Assembly: GCF_018372215.1 (NCBI RefSeq)
Contig: NZ_JAHAJN010000009.1
Span: 1 to 57,148, forward strand
From: Negativicoccus succinicivorans
GTDB taxonomy: Bacteria > Bacillota > Negativicutes > Veillonellales > Negativicoccaceae
Direction: 5' to 3'
DNA length: 57,148 nucleotides
Of the stretch, positions 33,129-42,241 are shown one piece after another. The stretch's first letter is position 1. The number at the start of each line of letters is the position of its first letter. The position numbers were made by a program, and so were the translations under genes. The notes beneath the pieces are model-generated. The model saw only the letters and a list, made by a program, of their open reading frames with translations, was not told the origin of the DNA and did no database searches.

Positions 33129-34331
33129 ATGCCGGTATTACAAGTGACGGATCTTGATGTGGCGGGCAAAAAAGTTTACGTGCGTGTAGACTTTAACGTA
33201 CCGCTCGCTGATGACGGCACAATTACGGATGCTACGCGCTTGCGCGCTGCGGTGCCGACCGTTCAATGGCTGCGCGAGCATGGTGCGGCCGTCATTTTGG
33301 CGGCGCATTTGGGACGCCCGAAAGGCAAAGCGGTAGCGGCGCTTTCGCTGCAAGCGGTAGTGGCGCATTTGTCTGAGCTTTTGGGGACCCCGGTGCAATT
33401 TGCCGCGGACTGCGTGGGCGAAGAAGCCAAGCAAAAAGCGGCGCAACTTGCCGCGGGCGAAGTGTTGCTGCTCGAAAATGTACGCTTTCATGCAGAAGAA
33501 ACGAAAAATGATCCGGACTTTGCCAAACAATTGGCGGAGCTGGCGGATCTCGCGGTCAATGACGCTTTCGGCGTATCGCATCGGGCGCACGCGTCCGTGG
33601 TCGGCGTGAGCGAATATTTGCCGATGGCGGCGGGCTTACTGCTCCACGAAGAAATCGAACACCTCGACAAAGCGGCCAAGAATCCGAAACGTCCGTTCGT
33701 GGCGATTATCGGCGGCGCGAAAGTGTCGGATAAAATTGGCGTGATTCAACGTTTTGTGGAATTGGCGGATACCGTCATTATCGGCGGCGGCATGGCCAAT
33801 ACATTCCTGTTGGCGCAAGGATACGAAATCGGCACGTCACTCGTTGAAAAAGATAAACTCGATGTGGCGCAGGCGGTTATCAAAGCGGCGGCGCAACATC
33901 AAACCAAACTGCTGTTGCCGACGGACGTGGTAGTCGCTCCGGAATTTTCCGCGGCGGCGACTCCGACGATCGTGCCGGTCGCGGATGTACCCGGCGATCA
34001 GATGATTTTGGATGCGGGACCGGACACGGTGGCGGCGTATGAAGCGGCGATTCGTGATGCGGCGACTATCGTTTGGAACGGTCCGCTGGGCGTGTTTGAG
34101 TTCCCGGCCTTTGCCAAAGGAACGCAGGCGCTTGCCCGCGCGGTCGCGCAAAGCAACGCCTATTCGATCGTCGGCGGCGGCGACAGTGTAGCAGCTGTCA
34201 ACCAAAGCGGCGTGGCGGATCAAATTTCTCATATTTCGACCGGTGGCGGCGCTTCCTTGGAATACTTGGAAGGTAAACCTCTGCCGGGTATTGCCTGCCT
34301 CGCGCAGAAAAAGGAGGGCATCGATGCGTAA
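33129..34331 (+). CDS. pgk: Phosphoglycerate kinase
   Basis: A 400-residue two-domain kinase making ATP and 3-phosphoglycerate. The family signature VYVRVDFNVPLADDG (about 16-30) binds substrate, and the C-terminal GGGDSVAAVNQSGVADQISHISTGGGASLEYLEG (about 338-372) forms the nucleotide site. Full length. AAGGAGGC precedes the ATG. The end overlaps tpiA by 8 nt. Confidence 0.97.
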   Translation: MPVLQVTDLDVAGKKVYVRVDFNVPLADDGTITDATRLRAAVPTVQWLREHGAAVILAAHLGRPKGKAVAALSLQAVVAHLSELLGTPVQFAADCVGEEAKQKAAQLAAGEVLLLENVRFHAEETKNDPDFAKQLAELADLAVNDAFGVSHRAHASVVGVSEYLPMAAGLLLHEEIEHLDKAAKNPKRPFVAIIGGAKVSDKIGVIQRFVELADTVIIGGGMANTFLLAQGYEIGTSLVEKDKLDVAQAVIKAAAQHQTKLLLPTDVVVAPEFSAAATPTIVPVADVPGDQMILDAGPDTVAAYEAAIRDAATIVWNGPLGVFEFPAFAKGTQALARAVAQSNAYSIVGGGDSVAAVNQSGVADQISHISTGGGASLEYLEGKPLPGIACLAQKKEGIDA

Positions 34332-35076
34332 ACCTATTATTGCGGGAAACTGGAAAATGAATACGGATCTGTCCCGGGCTTGTGAACTTACGGAGGAACT
34401 CGTCGGCAAAGAACTTGCGACACGGGCGGAAGTCATTTTGTGCCCGCCGTTTATTTCGCTGGCCGCGGTCGGCGAACGAATTGCGGACACCCCGCTTAAA
34501 CTCGGCGCGCAAAACATGTACTGGGAAGAATCGGGAGCGTTTACCGGTGAAATATCCCCGACCATGTTGACATCGGTCGGCTGTGAATATGTCATTTTGG
34601 GCCATTCGGAACGTCGTCAACTGTTCAGTGAGACGGATCCCCGCGTCAATAAAAAAGCGAAAGCGGCGCTCGATCACGGCTTAACGCCGATTATTTGCGT
34701 CGGTGAAACGCTTCGGCATCGGGAAGAGGACGAATGGCGCGGTCATATTGAAAGCCAGGTCAAAGCGGCGTTGATTAATCTGTCCGCGGAGGAAGTGGCG
34801 ACGCTTGTCATGGCGTACGAACCGATCTGGGCGATCGGCACGGGCAAAACGGCGACGGTTGAGCAGGCGAATGAAGTCTGCCGTCTTATTCGCGTCACGA
34901 TTGAGACCATCGCCGGCCACGATGCGGCGGAAGCGGTGCGCATTCTTTACGGCGGCAGCGTCAAACCGGACAACATCAGCGCGCTGATGGCGGCGCCGCA
35001 CATTGACGGGGCCTTGGTCGGCGGCGCATCCCTCAAGGCCGATGATTTCGCCGCGGTGGTTAATTATGAAAAATGA
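34324..35076 (+). CDS. tpiA: Triosephosphate isomerase
   Basis: A 250-residue TIM barrel interconverting DHAP and GAP. RKPIIAGNWKMNTD at the start (active-site Asn and Lys), HSERRQLF (electrophilic His about 95) and AYEPIWAIGTGKTA (catalytic Glu about 166, loop 6) are all present. AAGGAGGGCATCG, inside pgk, precedes the ATG at 34324; the longer frame from 34243 overlaps pgk and is not used. It overlaps gpmI by 11 nt. Confidence 0.97.
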   Translation: MRKPIIAGNWKMNTDLSRACELTEELVGKELATRAEVILCPPFISLAAVGERIADTPLKLGAQNMYWEESGAFTGEISPTMLTSVGCEYVILGHSERRQLFSETDPRVNKKAKAALDHGLTPIICVGETLRHREEDEWRGHIESQVKAALINLSAEEVATLVMAYEPIWAIGTGKTATVEQANEVCRLIRVTIETIAGHDAAEAVRILYGGSVKPDNISALMAAPHIDGALVGGASLKADDFAAVVNYEK

Positions 35077-36610
35077 GGGAGTATCTTCCGACCGCGGACC
35101 GGTGATGCTGGTTATTATGGACGGATGGGGCATCGGTAAACCCGGCGATCCGTATGACGCGATTCAAACGTCGGGCATTACTCATTTTCCGCAGTGGTGG
35201 AAAGAATATCCGCACGCGACGCTCACCACTTCAGGTGAAAAAGTGGGATTGCCGGCGGGGCAAATCGGTAATTCCGAAGTCGGTCATTTAAATATCGGCG
35301 CAGGCCGGATCATCTTTCAGGATTTGACGCGGATTCATCGCGATATCGCCTCGGGCGAATTTTTCCGGAAACCGGTGCTTGTCGAACTGCTCGAAAAAGT
35401 CGCCGCAAGGGGAGGTGCGCTCCACCTTCTCGGCCTCGTTTCACCGGGCGGCGTGCACAGCCACGAAGAGCATTTGTTGGCGTGCGTCAAAGCGGCGCAC
35501 GAGCATGGTATTAAAGAGGTGTACGTGCATGCGTTTTTAGACGGACGTGATGTGCCGCCGAAATGTGCGGGACCGTCGCTTGCGCATGTGGAAGAAGAAA
35601 TGCAAAAAATCGGTTGCGGACGCATCGCCACATTGTGCGGCCGTTACTACGCGATGGATCGAGACAAACGGTATGAACGCACGCGTCTCGCGTATGATTT
35701 GGTGACCGCGGGCGTAGGAACGATCGCGCCGACGGCGGCGGAAGGTTTGCAGCGCGCGTACGAACGCGGCGAAACGGATGAATTCGTGTTGCCGACACGG
35801 ATCGGTGAAGCGGTTACCATGCAGCCGAAAGATGGCGGCATTTTCATCAATTTCCGTCCCGATCGGGCGCGGCAATTGACGGCGGCGCTCGCCGAAACCG
35901 AATTCGCGGGTTTTGAGCGACCGCGGGTGCCGGCCTTGGAACTCATCACGATGACGCCGTACGAAGCGTCCTTCCATACACCCGTGATTTATCGCAAGGA
36001 GCAGCCGCAAAATACTTTTGGCGAATTGGTGAGCAAAGCGGGCTTACGCCAGTTGCGCATCGCCGAAACGGAAAAATACGCGCATGTGACGTATTTCTTC
36101 AACGGCGGTCGCGAAGAACCGTTTCCGGGCGAAGATCGTATTTTAGTGCCGTCGCCGAAAGTGGCGACATATGATCTGCAGCCGGAAATGAGCGCGTATA
36201 TCGTGACGGAAAAATTACTGGAAGCATTGCGCGCGCGTACGTACGATGCGATCATTTTGAATTTCGCCAATGCGGATATGGTCGGTCATACCGGCGTGCT
36301 GGCGGCGGCGCAGGTAGCCGTACGCACCGTGGACAAATGTGTGGCGGCGCTCTGGGAAGAAGTGAAATCGCAGGGCGGTGAAATGCTGATTACCGCTGAC
36401 CACGGGAACGCGGAACGCATGTGGGACGAGGCTACGCAAGGCCCGAACACCGCGCATACGACGAACCCCGTACCGCTCGTATTGCTGAGCGAAAAGAATA
36501 AAAATAAAGCGCTCCATGACGGCATCTTGGCCGACTTGGCGCCGACGCTTTTAACATTAATGGGAATATCCGTGCCAGCCGAAATGACAGGCCGGTCACT
36601 ATTGGACTAG
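35066..36610 (+). CDS. gpmI: 2,3-bisphosphoglycerate-independent phosphoglycerate mutase
   Basis: A 514-residue Mn-dependent mutase interconverting 3- and 2-phosphoglycerate. VMLVIMDGWGIG (about 13-24; metal Asp) and the nucleophile Ser70 in QIGNSEVGHLNIGAGR mark the alkaline-phosphatase fold; ADMVGHTG and TADHGNAE (about 440-447) give the other metal ligands. The ATG at 35066 lies within the end of tpiA; translational coupling is likely. The longer frame from 35003 lies inside tpiA and is not used. Confidence 0.97.
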   Translation: MKNEGVSSDRGPVMLVIMDGWGIGKPGDPYDAIQTSGITHFPQWWKEYPHATLTTSGEKVGLPAGQIGNSEVGHLNIGAGRIIFQDLTRIHRDIASGEFFRKPVLVELLEKVAARGGALHLLGLVSPGGVHSHEEHLLACVKAAHEHGIKEVYVHAFLDGRDVPPKCAGPSLAHVEEEMQKIGCGRIATLCGRYYAMDRDKRYERTRLAYDLVTAGVGTIAPTAAEGLQRAYERGETDEFVLPTRIGEAVTMQPKDGGIFINFRPDRARQLTAALAETEFAGFERPRVPALELITMTPYEASFHTPVIYRKEQPQNTFGELVSKAGLRQLRIAETEKYAHVTYFFNGGREEPFPGEDRILVPSPKVATYDLQPEMSAYIVTEKLLEALRARTYDAIILNFANADMVGHTGVLAAAQVAVRTVDKCVAALWEEVKSQGGEMLITADHGNAERMWDEATQGPNTAHTTNPVPLVLLSEKNKNKALHDGILADLAPTLLTLMGISVPAEMTGRSLLD

Positions 36611-36618
36611 GAGGACCT

Positions 36619-37902
36619 ATGATGATTGTAGATATTCACGGCAGAGAAATTTTGGATTCGCGCGGCAATCCGACAGTGGAAGTGGATGTATTGCTCGATG
36701 ACGGTACCCGCGGGCGCGCGTCCGTTCCGTCCGGCGCGTCTACCGGCGTGTTTGAAGCGCTGGAATTGCGCGATGGCGATAAGAGCCGTTACCAAGGCAA
36801 AGGCGTGCAAAAAGCGGTCGAACATGTTAATGAACGCATCGTGCCGGAATTAATCGGCTTGCCGGTGACCGAACAGGTTTTGATTGATTCGATCATGTGC
36901 GGTTTAGACGGTACGGATAATAAAAGCGAACTCGGCGCGAACGCGACCCTGGGCGTTTCCATGGCGGTGGCCCGCGCGGGCGCGGCGGCTTGCCATTTGC
37001 CGCTCTACCGTTATCTCGGCGGCATCAACGCCTGCGAAATGCCCGTACCGATGATGAATATTTTGAACGGCGGCATGCACGCGGATAACAACGTCGATAT
37101 TCAGGAATTCATGATTATGCCGGTCGGCGCGGAATCTTTCGCCGAAGGCTTGCGCATGGGCGCCGATATTTACCATACGTTGAAAGTCGTTCTGAAAGAA
37201 CAGGGACTCGTTACCGCGGTCGGGGATGAGGGCGGCTTCGCGCCGAATCTGGCGTCGAACGAAGCGGCGATCCAGCTGATTTTGACCGCTGTCGAACGCG
37301 CCGGCTTCCGCCCGGGCGAAGATATCGTGCTCGCGCTCGACGCAGCCGCTTCGGAATTTTACAAAGACGGCGTTTACGATTTCGTCGGCGAAGGCGTGAA
37401 ACGTTCCGCCGAAGAACTCGTTGAATACTACGCGGACCTCGTTCGCCAATACCCGATCGTATCGATCGAAGACGGCATGGACCAGGAGGATTACGTCGGC
37501 TGGAAACATCTCACGCAGAAACTGGGCCAAAAAATTCAGCTCGTCGGCGACGATCTTTTCGTCACCAACAGCGCTCGTTTGGAAAAAGGCATTCAGGAAG
37601 GCATCGCCAACTCGATCTTGATCAAAGTCAATCAGATCGGTACGCTTACGGAAACCATGGAATGCATCCAAATGGCCAAACGCGCCGCATACACGACGGT
37701 GATTTCGCACCGTTCGGGTGAAACGGACGATTCGTTGATTGCCGATCTCGCCGTCGCGGTCAACGCCGGCCAAATCAAAACCGGCGCGCCCGCGCGGATT
37801 GATCGCGTCGCGAAGTATAACCAACTGTTGCGCATTGAAGAAGAACTGGAAGGCTTGTCGCTTTATGGCGGTCAAGATATCTTCGCGCACTTGAAAAAAT
37901 AA
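36619..37902 (+). CDS. eno: Enolase
   Basis: A 427-residue enzyme converting 2-phosphoglycerate to PEP. It has the N-terminal GREILDSRGNPTVEVDV, the loop SGASTGVFEALELRDGD, and the catalytic barrel with SIEDGMDQEDYVGW and ILIKVNQIGTLTETM (about 334-348), SHRSGETDDSLIADLAVA. AGGAGGACCT precedes a double ATG; the first is used here. It is the last gene of the cggR operon and ends at a strong terminator. Confidence 0.97.
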   Translation: MMIVDIHGREILDSRGNPTVEVDVLLDDGTRGRASVPSGASTGVFEALELRDGDKSRYQGKGVQKAVEHVNERIVPELIGLPVTEQVLIDSIMCGLDGTDNKSELGANATLGVSMAVARAGAAACHLPLYRYLGGINACEMPVPMMNILNGGMHADNNVDIQEFMIMPVGAESFAEGLRMGADIYHTLKVVLKEQGLVTAVGDEGGFAPNLASNEAAIQLILTAVERAGFRPGEDIVLALDAAASEFYKDGVYDFVGEGVKRSAEELVEYYADLVRQYPIVSIEDGMDQEDYVGWKHLTQKLGQKIQLVGDDLFVTNSARLEKGIQEGIANSILIKVNQIGTLTETMECIQMAKRAAYTTVISHRSGETDDSLIADLAVAVNAGQIKTGAPARIDRVAKYNQLLRIEEELEGLSLYGGQDIFAHLKK

Positions 37903-37910
37903 ATTATTAT

Positions 37911-37950
37911 AAAAAAAGAACTGCCGTTGCGGCAGTTCTTTTTTTTTTGG
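37911..37950 (+). terminator. Terminator of the glycolytic operon
   Basis: AGAACTGCCG (37917-37926) pairs with CGGCAGTTCT (37930-37939), followed by about eight T. Confidence 0.92.
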
Positions 37951-38121
37951 CTCGGCGAGCGTCAGATTGTGAAATTGTAAAAAGTTTTGCGCCACTTTGG
38001 TGAGCGGTCGGTCTCGCACGATGACGATGCTTTTTTGCACATAGAGATCGGGCACATCCAGCGCCGTATAGTAGACTTCATTCGAAAAGTTTTCCGCTTC
38101 CTGTTCGGGCACGATCGCGCA
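37946..38121 (-). pseudogene. LysR-family regulator, C-terminal remnant
   Basis: The minus-strand frame reads ACAIVPEQEAENF, then VYYTALDVPDLYVQKSIVIV and RDRPLTKVAQNFLQF, which resembles the last 50-55 residues of a LysR substrate-binding domain. It lacks the HTH and most of the ligand domain, and in this frame has no stop before the eno terminator. The right end coincides with the start of the CoA-transferase fragment on the other strand. I infer a gene cut by deletion; evidence is the short motif only. Confidence 0.5.
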
Positions 38122-38367
38122 GGCGCGATTTCCAAAGTCGTGCCGATGGTAAGCCACGTCGATCACACGGAGCACGACAGCCAGATCTTCATCACCGAGC
38201 AGGGCGTAGCCGATACCCGAGGCATGGGACCGATTGAACGGGCGCGCGAAATTATCACGCACTGCGAGCATCCGGCTTACCGACCCTTGTTGGAAGCATA
38301 TGTTGAACACGCATTGGCCGGCGGCGGTCACGGGCCGGTGGATCTCGCGCACGCGTTTACGCTGGCG
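38122..38367 (+). pseudogene. CoA transferase (succinate/acetyl-CoA type), C-terminal remnant
   Basis: About 82 codons matching the extreme C-terminus of the acetyl-CoA hydrolase/succinate CoA-transferase family: ISKVVPMVSHVDHTEHD, then TEQGVADTRGMGPIERARE, then HPAYRPLLEAYVEHAL and a final HGPVDLAHAF. The active-site Glu region and all of the N-terminal 400 or so residues are missing. It runs in frame, with no stop, into the mutase fragment. The enclosing open frame begins at 37987 inside the antisense of the LysR remnant, with no credible start signal. In propionate-forming anaerobes this transferase makes propionate from propionyl-CoA and succinate. Confidence 0.75.
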
Positions 38368-39078
38368 TTGCGTTTCCATGTCCATACCGCCGGCTCCGTA
38401 TTGACCGCGCAGCAGGATGACGACAATATCATCCGCGTTGCCTGGCAGGCCATGTCCGCCATTTTGGTCGGTACGCAATCGCTCGCTTTGTGCGCTAAAG
38501 ACGAAGCGGAATCGATTCCGACGCGCGCGTCGGCAACGCTTGCGCTGCGTACACAGCAGCTGCTCGCTTTTGAAAGCGGCATTGCCGATACCATCGATCC
38601 GCTGGGCGGCTCGTACTATGTGGAAACCTTGACGGACCAAATTGAACGCGAAGCTCGCGAATACATTCATAAGATCGATGAAATGGGCGGCGCGGTCGCG
38701 GCGATTGAACAGGGTTACATGCAGCAGGAAATGGCAACCCACGCATTTGAATATGAGCAGGAAATTGAAAGCGGCAAACGCACTGTCATTGGCGTTAATA
38801 AATATGTCATAGAAGATGAAGAACATCACACGCAACTGTTGCAAGTCGATCCGGCCGTCGGCGATCGGCAAATGGCCAAACTGAAAAAATTGAAAGAAAC
38901 CCGCGACAACGCCGCTGTCGAAAAAGCGCTCGCCAATGTTCGTAAAGTCGCGCGCAGCGAAGAAAATATTATGCCGTGTCTGATTGAAGCGGTTAAAACG
39001 TATGCGACGCTCGGTGAAATCTGTGGCGTTTTGCGCGAAGAATTCGGTGAATATCATCAGGATCATCCGGCATTTTAA
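38368..39078 (+). pseudogene. Methylmalonyl-CoA mutase large subunit, C-terminal remnant
   Basis: About 236 codons of the mutase barrel from LRFHVHTAGSVLTAQQ to the C-terminus, through GTQSLALCAKDEAESIPTR, IDPLGGSYYVE, GVNKYV and EICGVLREEFGEY. The first 300 or so residues, including most of the substrate tunnel, are absent, and so is a B12-binding domain or subunit. It fuses in frame to the CoA-transferase remnant at a shared LRF-like segment. Non-functional by length. The next gene (MmgE/PrpD) starts 12 bp after its stop with a good SD. Confidence 0.85.
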
Positions 39079-39090
39079 GGAGGGATCCGT

Positions 39091-40461
39091 ATGGACTTGA
39101 CCAAACAGCTTGCAGGCTATGCGGCCAGGTTACAATATAAAGACTTGGCGGAAGAGACTGTGCAGAATGCGAAAAAATGCATCTTAGACTGGGCGGGCGT
39201 TTGCATTCGCGGCTCGCAGGAAACGCCGATTCAAATTTTACTCTCGATCTTGGGGCAAAATACCGGCGCGGATCAGGCGACGGTGCTGACTTCTCCGTTG
39301 TTGCGCACCGCCGCCTGGGACGCGGCCCTCTTAAACGGAGCGGCCTCACACTCGCTCGACTTCGGCGATCTGCATAACGCCTCCATTATTCACTTGGCGA
39401 CGGTCGTCGTGCCGCCTGCGTTGGCGGTGACGGAAGCCGAGCACAAAAGCGGTCGGGATCTCATTACCGCGGTAGTGGCGGGCTACGAAGTCGGCGCCCG
39501 CGTCGGGGAAACGATCATTCCGGAATCGTACCATTTCTGGCATACGACGGGCACCGCGGGAATTTTCGGCGCGGCGGCCGCGGCCGGCCGTGCGCTCGGC
39601 TTGAATGACCGACAAATGTTGTATAACCTCGGCACCGCCGGCACGCAGGCGGCGGGACTTTGGGAGTTTGTGGCGGAAGCCGCGATGAGCAAACCGATTC
39701 ACGCGGGCAAAGCCTCTTACGCGGGCGTTTTATCCGCCTACATTTCCGCCCGCGGTTTTACCGGCGCCACGCATATTTTGGAAGGCGAAAAGGGATTTTG
39801 CAGAGCGCTTTCCCCCGATCCGCATTGGAGTAAATTGACCGACGGCCTCGGCAACGGCACATTCAAAATTGACGAGAATTCGTTCAAACCGTATGCCTGC
39901 TGTAAGCACGCGCACGCCGCTGTTTTCGCGGGCATTAGCTTGCGCGAGGAATGCGATTTGGCAGAGATGAGGGAAATTACCGTGGAAGTCAATGATATTA
40001 CGGACAGCTTGATCAATAATGCGACGCCGCAAACACCGTACGGTTGCAAATTCAGTATTCAATACTGCCTGGCTTGCGCGTTAGTTTACGGTGAAGTGGG
40101 CATCGAACATTTCACGCCGCAAGGGATCGAAGATACCGCCATTCGCGACGTGATGAAAAAAATCAAAGTGGAACGTTCGGCGGAAATCGAACAAATCAAA
40201 GCGGACGATCCGACTAAGCTGGCATCCCGTGTACGCATTGTCAAAAAGAACGGGGAGACGCTGGCAAAGCTCGTTGAATATCCGAAAGGCGACCCCGCCA
40301 ATACCATGACCATCGAAGAAATTCGCGCGAAATATGACGGTCTCGCCGTTCCGATTATCGGCGCGAAAGCCGCCGCTGAAATCGCGGAACTTATTTTGCA
40401 TCTCGATACGGAAAATGACCCCGGTGAGGTGTTGCAAAAAATTGCGTTAAGCACGAAGTAA
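39091..40461 (+). CDS. MmgE/PrpD family protein (2-methylcitrate dehydratase-like)
   Basis: A 456-residue protein of the PrpD/MmgE/Iminodisuccinate epimerase superfamily. ILDWAGVCIRGSQE, GAASHSLDFGDLHNASIIHLATVVVPPALA and YACCKHAHAAVFA (about 270-282) fit the family active-site segments. PrpD dehydrates 2-methylcitrate in propionate oxidation, but many members have other substrates, so the role is open; a link to propionate chemistry is suggested only by the mutase remnant upstream. AAGGAGGGATCCGT precedes the ATG. No promoter is visible in the scar before it. Confidence 0.85.
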   Translation: MDLTKQLAGYAARLQYKDLAEETVQNAKKCILDWAGVCIRGSQETPIQILLSILGQNTGADQATVLTSPLLRTAAWDAALLNGAASHSLDFGDLHNASIIHLATVVVPPALAVTEAEHKSGRDLITAVVAGYEVGARVGETIIPESYHFWHTTGTAGIFGAAAAAGRALGLNDRQMLYNLGTAGTQAAGLWEFVAEAAMSKPIHAGKASYAGVLSAYISARGFTGATHILEGEKGFCRALSPDPHWSKLTDGLGNGTFKIDENSFKPYACCKHAHAAVFAGISLREECDLAEMREITVEVNDITDSLINNATPQTPYGCKFSIQYCLACALVYGEVGIEHFTPQGIEDTAIRDVMKKIKVERSAEIEQIKADDPTKLASRVRIVKKNGETLAKLVEYPKGDPANTMTIEEIRAKYDGLAVPIIGAKAAAEIAELILHLDTENDPGEVLQKIALSTK

Positions 40462-40529
40462 AAGAAAAGTGGGCAGGTTAGAAAAAAACTATATCGAAAA
40501 AATTAGTAGTCAATTTGCCGTTTTCAGGT

Positions 40530-40535
40530 TATAAT
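40530..40535 (+). promoter_or_regulatory. -10 box of sodA
   Basis: TATAAT about 51 bp before the sodA start; the -35 region (TAGTCA at 40507-40512, 17-bp spacer) is weak. Confidence 0.5.
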
Positions 40536-40585
40536 GTAGATGTGACACTTACTATTCGCAGTAGTTGTGAAAGGAGCTAACCATA

Positions 40586-41197
40586 ATGGCATTTACATTA
40601 CCTGAATTACCTTACGCATATGATGCACTTGAACCGGTGATTGACAAGGAAACGATGCAGTTCCATCATGATAAGCATCATGATACGTATGTGAACAACT
40701 TGAATAAAGCGTTGGAAAAAGCACCCGAATGGGCGGCGAAAGATATCGAAGAGATTGTCGCCGACTGGGAAAAAGCGCCCGAAGCAGTTCGTCAGGCTAT
40801 CCGCAACAACGGCGGCGGTCACTATAACCACAGCCTTTTCTGGCAGATGATGGCCCCGGTCAAAGACAGCAAACTGGAAGGCGCGATCCAAGAACAGATC
40901 GAAAAAGATTTCGGTTCGTTCGACGCGTTCAAAAAAGAATTCGGAGCCGCGGCGACCGGACGTTTCGGCAGCGGTTGGGCATGGCTGGTTTGGAACGGAG
41001 AGAAACTCGCGGTAGTGTCCACACCGAACCAGGATAACCCGTTGGCTGACGGACAGAAACCTTTGCTCGGCATCGACGTTTGGGAACACGCGTACTATCT
41101 GAAATACCAAAACAAACGCGCGGATTATGTCGATAACTTCTTCAAAGTAATCAACTGGAAATTTGTGAACGAATTATTCGCCGCTGCGAAAAAATAA
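40586..41197 (+). CDS. sodA: Superoxide dismutase (Fe/Mn)
   Basis: A 203-residue Fe/Mn SOD converting superoxide to peroxide and oxygen. Metal ligands are His in MQFHHDKHHDTYV (about 27), His in GGGHYNHSLFW (about 80), and DVWEHAYY (Asp and His about 166-170). The metal, Fe or Mn, cannot be decided safely. GAAAGGAGCTAACCATA precedes the ATG. It is monocistronic with a strong terminator and supports oxygen tolerance, together with the thioredoxin reductase gene downstream. Confidence 0.96.
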   Translation: MAFTLPELPYAYDALEPVIDKETMQFHHDKHHDTYVNNLNKALEKAPEWAAKDIEEIVADWEKAPEAVRQAIRNNGGGHYNHSLFWQMMAPVKDSKLEGAIQEQIEKDFGSFDAFKKEFGAAATGRFGSGWAWLVWNGEKLAVVSTPNQDNPLADGQKPLLGIDVWEHAYYLKYQNKRADYVDNFFKVINWKFVNELFAAAKK

Positions 41198-41206
41198 GTC
41201 ACGCTG

Positions 41207-41236
41207 AAAAGCATGCCGCAAGGCATGCTTTTTTTG
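41207..41236 (+). terminator. Terminator after sodA
   Basis: AAAAGCATGCC (41207-41217), GCAA loop, GGCATGCTTTT, T-run. Confidence 0.92.
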
Positions 41237-41245
41237 TGCGGGGAC

Positions 41246-41274
41246 TTGCTCGAATAAACGAGAATGAGTATAAT
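41246..41274 (+). promoter_or_regulatory. Promoter of trxB-nth
   Basis: TTGCTC (41246-41251), 17-bp spacer, TATAAT (41269-41274). Confidence 0.8.
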
Positions 41275-41328
41275 GAAGAAGAAACGAAAATATTCGATAT
41301 AAATAAAACTTATCAGGGAGGTTTTATG

Positions 41329-42240
41329 ATGTACGACGTATTAATTATCGGCGGCGGTCCGGCTGGTTTGAACGCAGCGATGTATGCGGCGCGTAAAGAA
41401 TTGAAAGTCGGCGTGATCGCGGAACTGATCGGCGGTCAGATGACGCTCACCAAAGACATCGACAACTACCTCGGCTTTCCGGACATCGAGGCGTATGAGC
41501 TGATTCAAAAAATGACGGATCACGCGAAAAAATATCCGATTGATTGGATCACGGGGCGCGTGGATCAATTAACGCGCGATGAAGACGGGAATTACAGCGC
41601 CGTTACTTCCGATGGCGAAACCTATCGCGGCCAATCCGCTATTATCGCCACGGGACAACGCAGCCGCACGCTCGGCATTCCGGGCGAAGAGGCCTTGACC
41701 GCGCGCGGCGTAAGCTATTGCGCGACCTGTGACGGTCCTTTTTATCGCAACAAACGAGTCGCGATTGTCGGCGGCGGGGACAGCGCCGTCGAGGCGGCGA
41801 TTGAAATGGCGCGGATCGCTTCCGAAGTGCATATTTTGATTCGCAGTCGGTTGCGCGCGACAGAGCTTTTAATTTCCAAAATGCAGGCTACGGGCAAGGT
41901 CAAAGAATGGCATCACTACATTCCCTTGGAGGTTATCGGCGATAAAAAAGTATCCGCGCTGAAGTTGAAAAATACGGATACCGACGAAGTTGCGGAATTG
42001 CCGCTGGACGGTGTCTTTGTCGAAATCGGCGGCGAACCGAACACCGGTTTCGTGCCGCAGGAGTTGGCATTAAGCGACAATCGCGAAGTGAAAGTGGAAC
42101 GTGACACGTCGACCAACTTACCGGGGCTTTTTGCCGCCGGCGACAACACGGATTATCCGCATCGCCAAGTCGTGATCGCGGCCGCTGACGGGGCGAAAGC
42201 CGCGTTGGCAGCGCACGATTACCTGCTGCATAAGGCGTAA
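41329..42240 (+). CDS. trxB: Thioredoxin reductase family protein
   Basis: A 303-residue FAD/NADPH disulfide reductase. FAD fold VLIIGGGPAGLNAAMYAAR (about 5-23), redox-active CATC in GVSYCATCDGPFYRNK (about 128-138), NADPH fold VAIVGGGDSAVEAA and the C-terminal FAAGDNTDYPHRQVVIAAADGAKAA. The LTKDIDNYLGFP segment resembles the AhpF C-terminal type, so the partner may be a glutaredoxin-like or thioredoxin protein. The ATG at 41329 is 7 nt from GGAGG; ATG 41326 is an alternative (4 nt). nth follows after 1 bp. Confidence 0.88.
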   Translation: MYDVLIIGGGPAGLNAAMYAARKELKVGVIAELIGGQMTLTKDIDNYLGFPDIEAYELIQKMTDHAKKYPIDWITGRVDQLTRDEDGNYSAVTSDGETYRGQSAIIATGQRSRTLGIPGEEALTARGVSYCATCDGPFYRNKRVAIVGGGDSAVEAAIEMARIASEVHILIRSRLRATELLISKMQATGKVKEWHHYIPLEVIGDKKVSALKLKNTDTDEVAELPLDGVFVEIGGEPNTGFVPQELALSDNREVKVERDTSTNLPGLFAAGDNTDYPHRQVVIAAADGAKAALAAHDYLLHKA

Positions 42241-42241
42241 G

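Noticed and set aside
36904..39066. A 720-codon open frame on the minus strand across eno and the gene scar
   Set aside because: It is antisense to eno over most of its length and arises from the codon bias of the plus-strand gene; only the short LysR-like part at 37946-38121 resembles a protein family.
38122..39078. Functional two-domain fusion enzyme made of CoA transferase and mutase
   Set aside because: Both parts lack the catalytic and most structural regions of their families, and no start signal is visible, so remnants are more likely.
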